From NCBI RefSeq assembly GCF_027596085.1, contig NC_072451.1:9186598-9250597 (forward strand): a DNA stretch of 64,000 nucleotides, in the 5' to 3' direction. Below, in pieces: positions 1-9,358 of the stretch. This DNA comes from Anoplopoma fimbria. Its lineage: Eukaryota > Chordata > Actinopteri > Perciformes > Anoplopomatidae. Each line of letters opens with the position of its first letter. Position 1 is the first letter of the stretch. The notes beneath the pieces are model-generated. The model saw nothing but the letters and a program-made list of their open reading frames with translations. It was not told where the DNA came from and did no database searches. Made by a program: the position numbers and the translations under genes.

Positions 1-44
<44 letters not shown>
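1..44. repeat. (TG)n microsatellite
   Basis: About 22 TG units with two CG interruptions. The array starts at the window edge, so its real length is unknown. Confidence 0.97.
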
Positions 45-45
<1 letters not shown>

Positions 46-93
46 TGCCTGTGACAGAGTCAATAAATCGACAGCCTCGTTCACTGCGGGCCA

Positions 94-94
<1 letters not shown>

Positions 95-141
<47 letters not shown>
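95..141. repeat. (CA)n microsatellite
   Basis: Uninterrupted CA array of about 23 units in the last nfia intron. Confidence 0.97.
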
Positions 142-142
<1 letters not shown>

Positions 143-204
143 AAAGCAATCAAACATGTCCCGATTGTCAACAGAGGACTCCCACCTCACTGTCATCTCA
201 CTAC

Positions 205-211
205 TGTGTGT

Positions 212-266
<55 letters not shown>

Positions 267-273
267 TGTGAGT
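205..273. repeat. (TG)n microsatellite with AG interruptions
   Basis: TG array of about 34 units with interruptions at about 217 and near its end. It lies only 64 bases from the CA array at 95-141. The two arrays are in opposite orientation, so the single strands could pair as a hairpin. Confidence 0.95.
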
Positions 274-652
274 GGGATGAGTTAAGTCAAGGCTGCCCAA
301 TCGTTACACTCTTCATAAATCAGCTGGCAAACAGACCCTGACCTGCACACACACACATACACACACACACACTCAGTAGCATTGTGTTAAATGTAGATGT
401 TGCGTTCACTGACCACCTGATCTATGGTAAATGTTACAGCCCTGGCGTAAAGTGCTGCTTTCCTTTCCCAATCTTCACTTTACAAGCACTAATACCCGAG
501 GCCACGCTAAAAACCCTGCTCTCTGATTGGCTGTTGTCGTGTTAAAGTCACATATACGAGCACACCTTGGGGGGGTGTACCACTGTACATCCCATGAGGA
601 GTCGGGACAGTCCAGGAGGAGCTGGAAGGAGGTGTGTATTTGTGGATGTTAC

Positions 653-741
653 CTGTGGTTGCTGAGGGATGTTAAAGCCGGGATCTCTGGGTCCGACGCT
701 GACGAACCGCTGGGCTGGAGATGAAGTGGGGGTGGAGTAGG
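653..741 (-). CDS. nfia: nfia exon 10 (C-terminal activation region)
   Basis: This 89-base exon encodes (T)YSTPTSSPAQRFVSVGPRD followed by PGFNIPQQPQ. The acceptor is TGTGTTGTGCAG before CCTAC, and the donor is CAG before GTAACA. It enters in phase 1 (two bases complete the Thr codon begun by exon 9) and leaves in phase 0, ready for a terminal SWYLG-type exon. It is the near-terminal part of the NFIA activation region. Joined to exon 9 it makes SPTSPTYSTP, which resembles the RNA polymerase II CTD heptad. A similar motif is known in the proline-rich tail of NFI-C/CTF1. The sequence just upstream of the acceptor is a (UG)n run and not a classical pyrimidine tract. Confidence 0.93.
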
Positions 742-2055
742 CTGCACAACACACACACACACACACACACACAGTTCAGTTTATGACAAACAGATAAGTT
801 CAGACTTGACAAGATCTAAACGTTCTTGATTATCACACTAAGATGTAGAGACTCGGGTGGCGACTTTTAACTGTTTTACAGGAATTACAATAATAGGAAT
901 AACTTTGTTTGTAAGTGATAAAAACACATTACAAAAATAATATTTTTCTGTGAATTAACTAAACTGACCATAGCATAAAAGTAGAGGGCGTCATAGCCAA
1001 GATAGATAGATAGATATTTTTTTTTTTTCGTGTCATGCACAAAAACGTGCCCAACCCTCATGGGTTTACAAGACACCAACAGTACAGCAAGACGTAAGAA
1101 TTACCCTGACTTTGTCTCCTTTGTGCTAATTTTATAATTTTTTTAATTATGGGAACATTCCAATGTTTGGTGAACAACATATTGTGACGAAGACAGACTT
1201 TGACCGTGACTGATTTTTCAGTCTAATCCTCCAGTCCTTGACTAAAGTCAGTAGACCTAATTTGCTTTGAATTCTGGGTAAATTAAGACTTTTCTCAAAC
1301 TGAATAAACATGGCTGACCAAGCAACCGCTGCTCAGCTCAGTTTACTCCTGCAGAAAATTTGTTACAACTGTAAAAAACATGTAACAGTTACAAGGACTT
1401 TTTCCTTATTGTTACCATGGAAACATAGCTCTTAGGTCCGAGTTAACCTGGCTAACTTTCTTAGGACTCAAATAAATCAGTCTTTGTAGATCTGAAACCG
1501 CCTACCTTTAAATAGACTAAGCATGAACGAAATGGACTCCTCTTTGTGAATCTGGCCCCAGCACGTTTAGCCTAGCTTAGCTCAAAGACTTCAGACAACT
1601 CCGCTAAATAAAGCTGTCATAGGTAGTTGATGGATTAATAAAGTTTTTAAAGAAGCCTTTTGGGAATTATTAAGCAGATGTAGGTCAGAGTGATGACAAA
1701 GATTTCTTCCCCGTTACAAATGAAGCACATTTGGACTCCACTCACACAACCCGAAACAGAAGCAATAAATATATATGTTGTTGATGAGCGTAAGGAGGAT
1801 TAAACAGCTTTGGCACAGGCCGAGTGTGTTTTTGCCAAACGACAGTAAATCGACACTAAACCCTGAAGTCAAATATAATCCAAACACAATACGAGTCACC
1901 TCTCACAGATTATGAATCACTTCTTTAGGTTTTTAAAGTATTTGATTAATAAGTAAAAATATCAGGATGTTTATTCTATTTTTTTTCTTTATTGCAGAGT
2001 ACTTAGAAATATTTGTACAAAGTTGGGTACGAGTTGAAAGATCACTTGCACTCAC
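742..2055 (-). other. nfia: intron 9 of nfia (1,314 bp)
   Basis: The intron runs from the exon 9 donor (CCCA then GTGAGTG) to the exon 10 acceptor. It has an AC array at 749-773 touching the acceptor region, a short GATA-type repeat near 1000-1016 and a T-run at 1018-1028. Otherwise it is AT-rich single-copy-looking sequence with no exon or RNA gene that I can recognise. Confidence 0.85.
749..773. repeat. (AC)n microsatellite at exon 10 acceptor
   Basis: Twelve AC units on the plus strand, hence (UG)12 in the nfia transcript. The array ends 8 bases from the first base of exon 10. The AG-free zone on the transcript strand runs from about 805 to the acceptor. It contains a branch-point-like CTTAT whose A is at 795, about 54 nt from the exon. 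Confidence 0.9.
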
Positions 2056-2221
2056 TGGGTGAAGTGGGCGAGTTGCCCCCGCCCTCAGCGGAGGAGGTGG
2101 AGGGCGGCTTGGCGTCGACGGGCAGCGGGACGGGACGGGCCATCGGGGGAGGCGGAGGGGGAGGCAGCATGGGCGTCGGCAGGAAAGGGTTGTGGACCTT
2201 TCCCTGGGAGCTACCGTTAGG
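2056..2221 (-). CDS. nfia: nfia exon 9 (proline-rich activation region)
   Basis: This 166-base exon encodes [19 protein letters not shown], then seven prolines, then [20 protein letters not shown], then GGGNSPTSP plus the first base of a Thr codon. Acceptor CCTTCAG/CCT and donor CCCA/GTGAGT are both good. It enters in phase 0 and leaves in phase 1. It is the proline-rich core of the NFIA C-terminal region. Compared with mammalian NFIA it seems to lack one Pro in PVPDTK (PVDAK here) and has an extra Gly in the GGG run. Because 166 is not a multiple of three, skipping this exon would change the downstream frame, so an isoform without it would have a different C terminus. Confidence 0.95.
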
Positions 2222-2368
2222 CTGAAGGAGGCGGAGTTAAAAAAATAATTCAATACAAGTAGATGCACGATGTTCTGTGCAGAGAAACCAAACATCAACA
2301 GGTCGGTCGCATGGCTAACCTGTAACAGCTCAAACTCTCTGCTGCCCTCTGAGCGTGTGTGTGAGTAT

Positions 2369-2373
<5 letters not shown>

Positions 2374-2404
<31 letters not shown>
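2374..2404. repeat. (TG)n microsatellite
   Basis: About 15 TG units, preceded by imperfect TG-rich sequence from 2354. Confidence 0.95.
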
Positions 2405-2405
<1 letters not shown>

Positions 2406-2704
2406 AGCAGTTTTCCTGGCTGGTCATAAAGAATTCTGCTGCCGCTCGCATTTTATCCTGCTAATCTATAAGCATAATACCACAGTACCTCGCTTCACCT
2501 CTCTGCCTCCTTCGGTCTCTACTCTTTCCAAACACAGACTCTTCCTATATTTATATATATTTCGATGTATTTATACATACATATAGGTCTGTGAGTGTGT
2601 TCACGTGGACATTACTATCCTGCATGTGTGCACTTCATAAACCTGGAGCCTCGTCAATAGAAACCCGGATACTGCGGCATAAGAACACCTGGCCTTTGTT
2701 GTCC

Positions 2705-2870
2705 AGCAGTGGAAGTACATTTACCCAAGTATTGTTCTTTCCGTGGACATTTGTGGTACTTGTACTTAACTTGAGTATTTCCATTTTCACTTTCTATGTC
2801 TACTCAAGTACATTTATCTGACAGCTTTAGTTACTTTACAAAAGTAAAAGAAAATGTTTTTGTTCGGAAT
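2705..2870. repeat. interspersed repeat, 'AAGTACTT' family, first segment
   Basis: It contains the phrases AGTGGAAGTACATTTACC, ACTTGAGTATTTCCATTTTC, CTACTCAAGTACATTTATCTG and ACAGCTTTAGTTACTTTAC. I recognise these as a very common dispersed teleost repeat whose class I cannot name. Related copies in this window lie at 16105-16385, 31845-31985 and 46405-46535. Confidence 0.6.
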
Positions 2871-2891
2871 TAAACTACCCAACGGTTTATA

Positions 2892-3215
2892 AAAGTACAG
2901 CTGACGATTAGTCGATTAATCAATTAGGCTATTGACATACATTTTTATTACTATTTTGATGGTTTCAGTAATTTTTCATGTAAAAAGATGGTTCACACCT
3001 GAAGTTTTGCTGCTTTTCCTTTTAATAATGTTAACAATTGTCATATGTAAGTAATAATATTGAGGTTTGGACCTAACAAAAATGGTGAAGGTGGAACTTT
3101 TGGACCCTGGATGAACTATGATGGCAATTCTCACTATTTTTACAAACCAAACAATAGATCTATTAATGGAGAAAGTAATCAACAGTTGAATCCATAATAA
3201 AAGTAATCCTTAGTT
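2892..3215. repeat. interspersed repeat with ATTAATCGATTA-like inverted ends
   Basis: It begins with ACGATTAGTCGATTAATCAA and ends with a diverged counterpart rich in ATCTATTAATGG and AATCAACAG. Internally it has TTTGCTGCTTTTCC, a feature of a widespread teleost repeat that I remember having the same order of blocks. The inverted AT-rich ends suggest a non-autonomous DNA transposon, but that is inference. The copy is diverged and sits inside or beside the AAGTACTT-type repeat. Confidence 0.6.
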
Positions 3216-3239
3216 AATAGATCAAAATGAGCTTAAGCG

Positions 3240-3480
3240 TCTACAACAGTAAAATCCTGCTTTTACATTCATGCTTAGTAATAATAATCTAATCATATAA
3301 TACATTATAGTAAAACAGTCACAGGGGCTATATTATTCTACTTTGATATTTAATTATATTTTCAACATTATACTTACATACTTTACTTTAATAATATTTT
3401 CCATGCAGGACTACAAAGTACTTTTTTTTCAGTGTGACATTAGTACTTTTACTTTTTACTTTAACTGAGGGTGTGTTAAA
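3240..3480. repeat. interspersed repeat, 'AAGTACTT' family, second segment
   Basis: ATACTTACATACTTTACTTTAA, TTCCATGCAGGACT and GTACTTTTACTTTTTACTTTA match the distal half of the same dispersed repeat as 2705-2870. This suggests that the ATTAATCGATTA element at 2892-3215 was inserted into an older copy. Confidence 0.5.
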
Positions 3481-3694
3481 CGTCATATGAAGAAGTTTTA
3501 CTCTGTGTTATTTTCATGAATCGAGACATGAAGATGTTTTTTATGACTTTCACTTTTGTAATTCATGTTTTTACTTCATCTGCAAGAAGAAGAAAACAGA
3601 TATAGTGTGTGTGTGTGTGGTAAGGGGGGTGGAGAGTGTATTGATTCAGTGTCTAGACACAGATATATCAACTATCTCACTGCAGACACAAGGC

Positions 3695-3723
3695 CACACA
3701 CACACACACACACACACAGACAG

Positions 3724-3751
<28 letters not shown>
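3695..3751. repeat. (CA)n microsatellite with CAGA interruption
   Basis: Two CA blocks separated by CAGACAGA at 3717-3724. Confidence 0.95.
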
Positions 3752-3755
<4 letters not shown>

Positions 3756-3846
3756 GTGTTTTCTGCTCCAGCCCTGCAAACAGATACTGATCCCACCTTT
3801 GCAGAGGCTGGAAAACCCAGCTCAGATGTTTCCTCGTCTTGTATTT

Positions 3847-3849
<3 letters not shown>

Positions 3850-3895
<46 letters not shown>
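3850..3895. repeat. (TG)n microsatellite, (CA)n in the nfia transcript
   Basis: A 46-base TG array with a further imperfect stretch to 3925. On the transcript strand it is (CA)n, starting within about 15 bases after the exon 8 donor in imperfect form and becoming pure about 38 bases into the intron. Intronic CA repeats are known binding sites for hnRNP L. Confidence 0.95.
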
Positions 3896-3896
<1 letters not shown>

Positions 3897-3932
3897 GTGT
3901 TTGTGTGTGTGCGTGCGTTTGTGTGAGCTTAC

Positions 3933-4106
3933 GTTGAGGAAGCCCACCTGTCCGGCCTGCTGGGCGGAGTCAGGACAGACCAGCTGGACGAACTCCTTGA
4001 GCGTCTCCTGCGGGTGATACCTGATGGCCGGGTGGGAGAAGTAGGAGCCGGGCTGCTGCAGGATGGGGGAGGAGGAGAAGTGGAGGCTGGAGGGGGAGCG
4101 TGGGGG
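3933..4106 (-). CDS. nfia: nfia exon 8
   Basis: This 174-base exon (58 codons, phase 0 to 0) encodes [20 protein letters not shown], then [19 protein letters not shown], then [19 protein letters not shown]. The acceptor has a long pyrimidine run (CCCCTCGCCCCACAG) and the donor is AAC/GTAAGC. From SSLHF onward the match to NFIA is very close. The first residues (PPRSP) do not look like the expected ASPHATP. One extra C in each of the two 5-C runs (4102-4106 and 4092-4096) would give an A-P-H-A-P-P reading, but would then need the other phase from exon 7. The exon is symmetric, so skipping it would keep the frame. Confidence 0.93.
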
Positions 4107-4278
4107 CTGTGGGGCGAGGGGAGGCAGAGGGAGAGAGGAAAGAGAGACAGAGTTAAAGTTGATTAAAGGGGGCGTGGCTTCACATGCAAATACCCGATGA
4201 CGGACACATACAGCAGAGCAGATGAAACAAAGACAACAGACCATAATGCACCTCTCACACCCAGCTGTCACTCAAAAT

Positions 4279-4280
<2 letters not shown>

Positions 4281-4341
<61 letters not shown>
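4281..4341. repeat. (GT)n microsatellite
   Basis: Pure GT array of about 30 units. Confidence 0.97.
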
Positions 4342-4342
<1 letters not shown>

Positions 4343-4362
4343 TGGTCAATGAACATCATTTA

Positions 4363-4645
4363 TGTCTCTTCTCCTCTTTTGTCTCCTCCTCCCTATTATC
4401 TCCTTCTTCCACTCATTCCTTGTTTCCCTCCTTGTTTCTTCTTCTCCTCAAGTAACCTCTTTTCTCCTTTCTTTCCTTCTTTCCTCCTTTTTGCTCTCCT
4501 CTCCTCTCGTGCTTCCTCCCATCATATTTCCTCCTCTTCTTTCATTTCCTCCATCTTTCCTCTCACCTCCTCTTCCTCTCCCTTTTTCTATCTTGTTTCC
4601 TCCCCTATGTCCCCCCCATCTCTCCTCTCCTATCCTCTCTAATCT
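4363..4645. repeat. polypyrimidine tract (plus strand)
   Basis: About 280 bases of almost only C and T on the plus strand, in CTCCTTT-type words, purine-rich in the nfia transcript. Apparent open frames across it (Ser/Leu/Pro-rich) come from composition. Confidence 0.9.
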
Positions 4646-4716
4646 AATTAGGACTCTAATTGGTCTAATATTCTCTGATTGCTCGTTAGTGGACGATGCC
4701 TTGTTAAGGACTGTGA

Positions 4717-4890
4717 TGTATAGAGAGGAGGAAAAGAGAGAGAGAGACAGACAGACAGAGATTGAGAGACTTTAGAAATCATAAAGAAAGAGAGAGAGAG
4801 AGAGCCAGGCAGAGGGAGAGTGACTTTAGAAATGAAAGAGGCAGAGGAAGAGAGAGAGAGAGAGAAAGAGGGATGGAGGGAAAGAGAGTT
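4717..4890. repeat. GA-rich purine tract with GACAGACA block
   Basis: GAGA-rich sequence with about three degenerate copies of a GAGACTTTAGAAAT-type unit (4766, 4821 and relatives). It lies 70 bases from the pyrimidine tract at 4363-4645, so the pair forms an imperfect inverted structure. Confidence 0.8.
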
Positions 4891-5158
4891 AAAGCTGCTG
4901 CACTAATTCACTTAAAGTCTGCTGTGATTTATCACTCTGACAATACACACTGACCGAGTGTGTGTGTGTGTGTGTGTCTGAGAGTGTGTGTGTGCGTACC
5001 CTGCGGCCAATGTATTTACAGTAATCATTGGATGGATGGCTTTCTCTGCCCTCTCTCTTTCTCTGGTACACACACAAACACAAACACACACACAGAAAGG
5101 GACAATCTGTGTGTACATCAATAGGAGTGATCTCACTCAGTGTGCAGGTATGTTCAGC

Positions 5159-5162
<4 letters not shown>

Positions 5163-5240
<78 letters not shown>
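5163..5240. repeat. (TG)n microsatellite
   Basis: Pure TG array of 39 units. Confidence 0.97.
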
Positions 5241-5309
5241 CCTTTCAGGTGAGGGAGTGAGGGATCTGCACGGAAAGTAACAACACCAATGAGCTGATCA
5301 GGATGAGTG

Positions 5310-5372
5310 CACACACACGCACACACACACACACAGACATACACACACACACACATACACACACACACACAC
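5310..5372. repeat. (CA)n microsatellite, interrupted
   Basis: CA array with CG, CAGACAT and ATAC interruptions. It lies 70 bases from the oppositely oriented TG array at 5163-5240. Confidence 0.95.
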
Positions 5373-5789
5373 AGTGCTATATAAATAAAACATATTCTAT
5401 TCTTCATTATAAAATATTTCACATTTCGGGAACCAACGGCACTTATTTTCAGCATCTCTGACGGTTGTCTGGCAATTTCACGACAATAACATGACCCCAA
5501 GAAAGAGACCCTGCTGTTCCTAAATAGTTTCAGCACATAAACTACAAACTGCTTGTGATAGTACATCTTGAGGTGTTGGTAGATGTGTTTTTAAACTCGG
5601 CGAGAGCCAGCTGTTTCCCCCTGCTTTCAGTCTTTATGCTAAGCTAGGGTCTACTTAATGCACAAACAGTAATGTATTGGGTCCGCAAATCGATATTGAA
5701 TTACACGCCGTCATATCCGTCACGTTCTCAACGGCACAAACTGGCCAATCACTGTGTGAAGTGGTCGTGACTGGTGGATTGTCACTTGC

Positions 5790-6360
5790 AGAGATTTACA
5801 AAACATTTTTCGATGCCAGGCCGTAAAATTTCTCTGTCAGAGAAGACGTTTCAGATGCTGTTAAACTGACAAGTACTTTGTTTGAAGCTATAGACATATT
5901 TTTTTGCAACCAGAAGTGACACAAGAGGGTGGAGCTAAGTTCAACCGAACGGTGAATGAGACATTTTTGGTAAACAAAATGTTGTAAACTGAAAACACAC
6001 AATAAAGAGTTTTAAGACTTCAAGACAACATCGTGGTAGAGACCTGTCAATCACAGTAAGCCGTCCTAAAGCATACCCTGCTTTATGGTCTATTAGACTC
6101 TAAATGGACCATGATTTACTAAATGAACATCATGCTGTATTGAAGAAGACTTGAAACTAGAGATTGAGACCATAAACTCATGTTTACAATGTTTACTGAG
6201 GTAATAAATCAAGTGAGAAGTAGAGTCATTTTCTCATAGACTTCTATACAACCAGAGAAGTCGCCCCCTGGGGGACATTAGATAGAATACAAGTTTAAGC
6301 ACTGCAGTATTGGCTTAACCTTTCAGCCCCGGAAGTTGCCGCCGAGTTTGAGGCGTTTTT
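5790..6360. repeat. interspersed teleost repeat
   Basis: Key words are TTTTTGCAACCAGAAGTGACA, GAGATTGAGACCATAAACTC, AAATCAAGTGAGAAGTAGAG, TCATAGACTTCTATACAACC, GTCGCCCCCTGG and TTGGCTTAACCTTTCAGCCC followed by CGGAAGTTGCC. I recognise this order as a common dispersed repeat of percomorph fish. A related end occurs at about 56780-56820 (TTGGCTTCATTTCCCAAAACC then GGAGGTTGC). I do not know the class and see no coding capacity. Confidence 0.6.
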
Positions 6361-6642
6361 TAAAGTTTTTTTTAACAATCAGAAGTGGTTTTTAAGGTAC
6401 GAAGGGTAAAAAAACCCTGCTCTGTAAGAAACTGTGTTCATTACATCCAGGATATGAAAGCGCTGGACTGAACAAACAACAAACTGACGACTGATCTTTT
6501 CTTACAGCAGTGGAGCTAAATATGTAGAGTTCTGTCTACTGGACGCACTGAGACAAAATTGATATTGATCGTCTCATCTATCAAAGACAGCAAACAAGAG
6601 GATTTTCCAAAATTTCTGAGTCTTCCTTTAACAACACAACAA

Positions 6643-6644
<2 letters not shown>

Positions 6645-6734
<90 letters not shown>

Positions 6735-6737
6735 GTG
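6645..6737. repeat. (GT)n microsatellite
   Basis: About 46 GT units with one CG near 6729. Confidence 0.97.
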
Positions 6738-6830
6738 GTATTGAAGACCGGAGGCCCAGCTTGTCGAACACAGAAGAAAGGGCCGGGATTAGTTCCACTT
6801 TGCAAATTGCCTCGCTTCACTGCCTCAGAC

Positions 6831-7492
6831 ACCCTCCTCCTCCTCCTCATCCTCCTCCACCTCGTCCACTTCCTCCTCCTCCACTCCCCTTCTGTCTCCT
6901 CCTCTGCCAACTTTTCCTTGAAGAAGATATTTGCCATCAAGAGGTGGATTGATAAACGATAAGAGGGAGGAAAAGATGAAACGGCAGAGCTCCTTCATTC
7001 GCACCGCTGGGGGGGAGGAGAAGGAGGAGGAGGCAGAGGATGAAGGATGGAGGAAAAGAGGATGGTGAGATCTTAAGGGAGAGGAGGAGGAGGAAATGGG
7101 GAGGTAAAGATCTGACCAAAGACTGGGAGGTAGAGAAAGGGGAGAGAGGTTAGGAGGGTGGTTGAGAAGAAGGATGAGGAGAAAGAGGGGTAGAGGAAGG
7201 TGAAGATGGGAGATGGAGGGATGAGGAGGAAGGATCGAGGGATGAGGAGGAGAAGATATGGCCAAAGTAGTAGGAGGAGGAGGAGGAGGAGGATAGAGGT
7301 AAAGAGTGAGGTGAGAAGTTGTGCTGAACCGAGAGGGAGGAGAAGAGATGTAGCTGAAGAAGGATGAGGACCGGGGGGAAGAGGAAGAGGAGATAACTCA
7401 TCACTGGCAGGAAAGAACTAGAAAAAAGGAAAGAAGAGAAAATAAGGAGATGGAGGAGAGACCTTGAGAAGAAAGAGGAGGAGGAAAAGGAT
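6831..7492. repeat. paired pyrimidine (6831-6905) and purine (6960-7492) tracts
   Basis: A short CTCCTCC block is followed after 55 bases by a long GAGGA-rich block that contains (GGA)n near 7271-7291. The two halves are roughly inverted-complementary. Confidence 0.85.
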
Positions 7493-8881
7493 CCCATGAA
7501 GAGCGTGCAGAAGAGGTTTCAGGAGGATGGACTGAATCCAGATCTAGAACTCATAGCATCACTGATGAGGATTAATTAAGGCTGTGTTTATTTTCTTTTT
7601 TTATAGGAACAGGAAGTTGACAGAAGTGTGCAGCCCCGCAGGAGTTCAGCTGCTCCCATCAGCTCACTAATCACTTTCAATCCTCTAATCTGCCTCAACA
7701 TGAGCAGGATTTTCCTCCCACGGACCGCTGGAAAACATTCAGGAATAAAAAATAAAAAAAATGAGAAAACTGACACAAAACATCAGAGTGTGTTGGAATT
7801 AGATCTGACCATGAGAACTTTTTATAGTAACCTAAACCGGATCTAAACAAGTGGAACCAGGTACTTGACCCCCAAAGTTCAAAATCTCCCCATCAGGTCT
7901 GGTAGGGTCCTGCTTGTATTGCTGCCGGTCTCAGGTCTGTGTGTTGCGTGTTAAATGAAAAGTTGGTCTAAATGACTCCATCAGCTGAAGAGAAAAAGCT
8001 GTCCTGATCTGGTTTTAACTGGATCAGGCCTACTTTTCTTGTAAATTAATATATACATGTCAAGTTCAGGTAGGTCAGTTCTGGACCTGTCATGACCTCT
8101 AGTTATTCAATGTCACCTGGTCCAGTCCACGACAAGTTGTACATCCACCGTCTGTCGTTTGGCAACCAGTCAGTGACTGAAAATGACGTTGGTTGGACAG
8201 ATGTGACACTGGCTACTAACTGGTTTGGGAAAAACTGAGCAGCTCTCGCAGAAATCAGTGAACATGAACACAACGTCAGACTGAACGATTACCCTAAAGT
8301 AACATTTATTATAAGTTTTATAATATTTTTTTTTTGTCAAAGTCACTGTGTTTCTCGATACTAAATGAATGTCTAAAGAAATAGTTTTTTTGAAGAATAA
8401 TATTTCGTATTTATATGCTATCCTGGTCACATGATGGGTCGTGATATATTTCATAGAATTAAACCAGAAAACAGCCTTAGACACCCTGATGGATGCAAGA
8501 TAATGGGAAATAACATTTGGTAAATGAGAGCCAGATGTTTAAATTTAGATTTCCTTGATTTAAGTCCAAATCTAACATTTCATGTTCGCTGAATATTCTG
8601 CTGAATGCATCATATGTTGATGTTTAGTCTTTGAATAAAAAAGGAAAGCTGTACTTGATGGTGTGTTCAAGGAGAATCGGATATCCAAGAACTGATGAAT
8701 GGATTTGATCATTCTTGATGAACCTATATGCTTCAATATTATTTACTGCCAAAATCATTTAATATCTCATCTCAGTCTACATGCTGTATAGAGAAGATTC
8801 AATCAGTGAGTGTAGGATTATTAAGTATGACATACTGATGACTGGATTTAATATTTATACAGGAGTAATCTGCAGATTACA

Positions 8882-8892
8882 AACACACACAC

Positions 8893-8981
<89 letters not shown>
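8882..8981. repeat. (CA)n microsatellite
   Basis: 100-base CA array with one CAA slip near the start. Confidence 0.97.
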
Positions 8982-8983
<2 letters not shown>

Positions 8984-9157
8984 TGGCAGACAGGAAGTGT
9001 GTTTTTGTGTTGTGGGATACTTTCATCAATCGGAGGGGGGGAAAAAAATCAGTGTTTAGGAGAGGAATAAGGCAGTTGAGGAGTGGGTGGGGCTTGAGGG
9101 TAGGTGGGTCAGGTGACTCATAACAAACACAACACATAACACATACACATAAACACA

Positions 9158-9159
<2 letters not shown>

Positions 9160-9191
<32 letters not shown>
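9160..9191. repeat. (AC)n microsatellite
   Basis: 16 AC units preceded by imperfect ACATA-type copies from 9125. It lies about 170 bases downstream of the exon 7 donor in the transcript. Confidence 0.95.
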
Positions 9192-9192
<1 letters not shown>

Positions 9193-9358
9193 CCCTGCCT
9201 GAAGCCTACAGGTGGAAGACATGTATCTGCACTCCAGTACCTCTTCCTGACAAAACCCACAGCTACTGACAGGGGAGGGTGGGGTGAGGAGGTGAGTAAG
9301 TGAGGGGGGGGAGGTGCTGTTTGTGGTTGGTTGGGGTTTGACTGGTTGAGGACCTCAC

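Larger units (their letters stand above)
1..652 (-). other. nfia: intron 10 of nfia, 3' part outside window
   Basis: This stretch follows the exon 10 donor (CAG then GTAACA, read on the minus strand). It holds three CA/GT arrays (1-44, 95-141, 205-273) and a short broken one near 345-372. I found no minus-strand reading that would supply the expected terminal exon (a few residues like SWYLG and a stop), so that exon should lie beyond position 1. Confidence 0.7.
2222..3932 (-). other. nfia: intron 8 of nfia (1,711 bp), mostly repeats
   Basis: From exon 8 towards exon 9 this intron holds the (CA)n-coding array at 3850-3895, a mixed CA array (3695-3751), two neighbouring interspersed repeats (2705-3480) and a GT array (2374-2404). 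Little unique sequence is left. No additional exon was recognised. Confidence 0.85.
4107..9358 (-). other. nfia: intron 7 of nfia (5,252 bp)
   Basis: It contains five large CA/GT arrays, a pyrimidine tract (4363-4645) next to a purine tract (4717-4890), a second Y/R pair (6831-6905 and 6960-7492) and an interspersed repeat (about 5790-6360). The rest (7500-8880) is AT-rich sequence in which I recognise no exon, RNA gene or regulatory signature. Confidence 0.8.

Noticed and set aside
4889..5566. 225-codon minus-strand open frame rich in Cys-Val and Thr-His
   Set aside because: It is generated by CA/GT arrays. No domain, no splice support, and the same pattern recurs at every array in the window.
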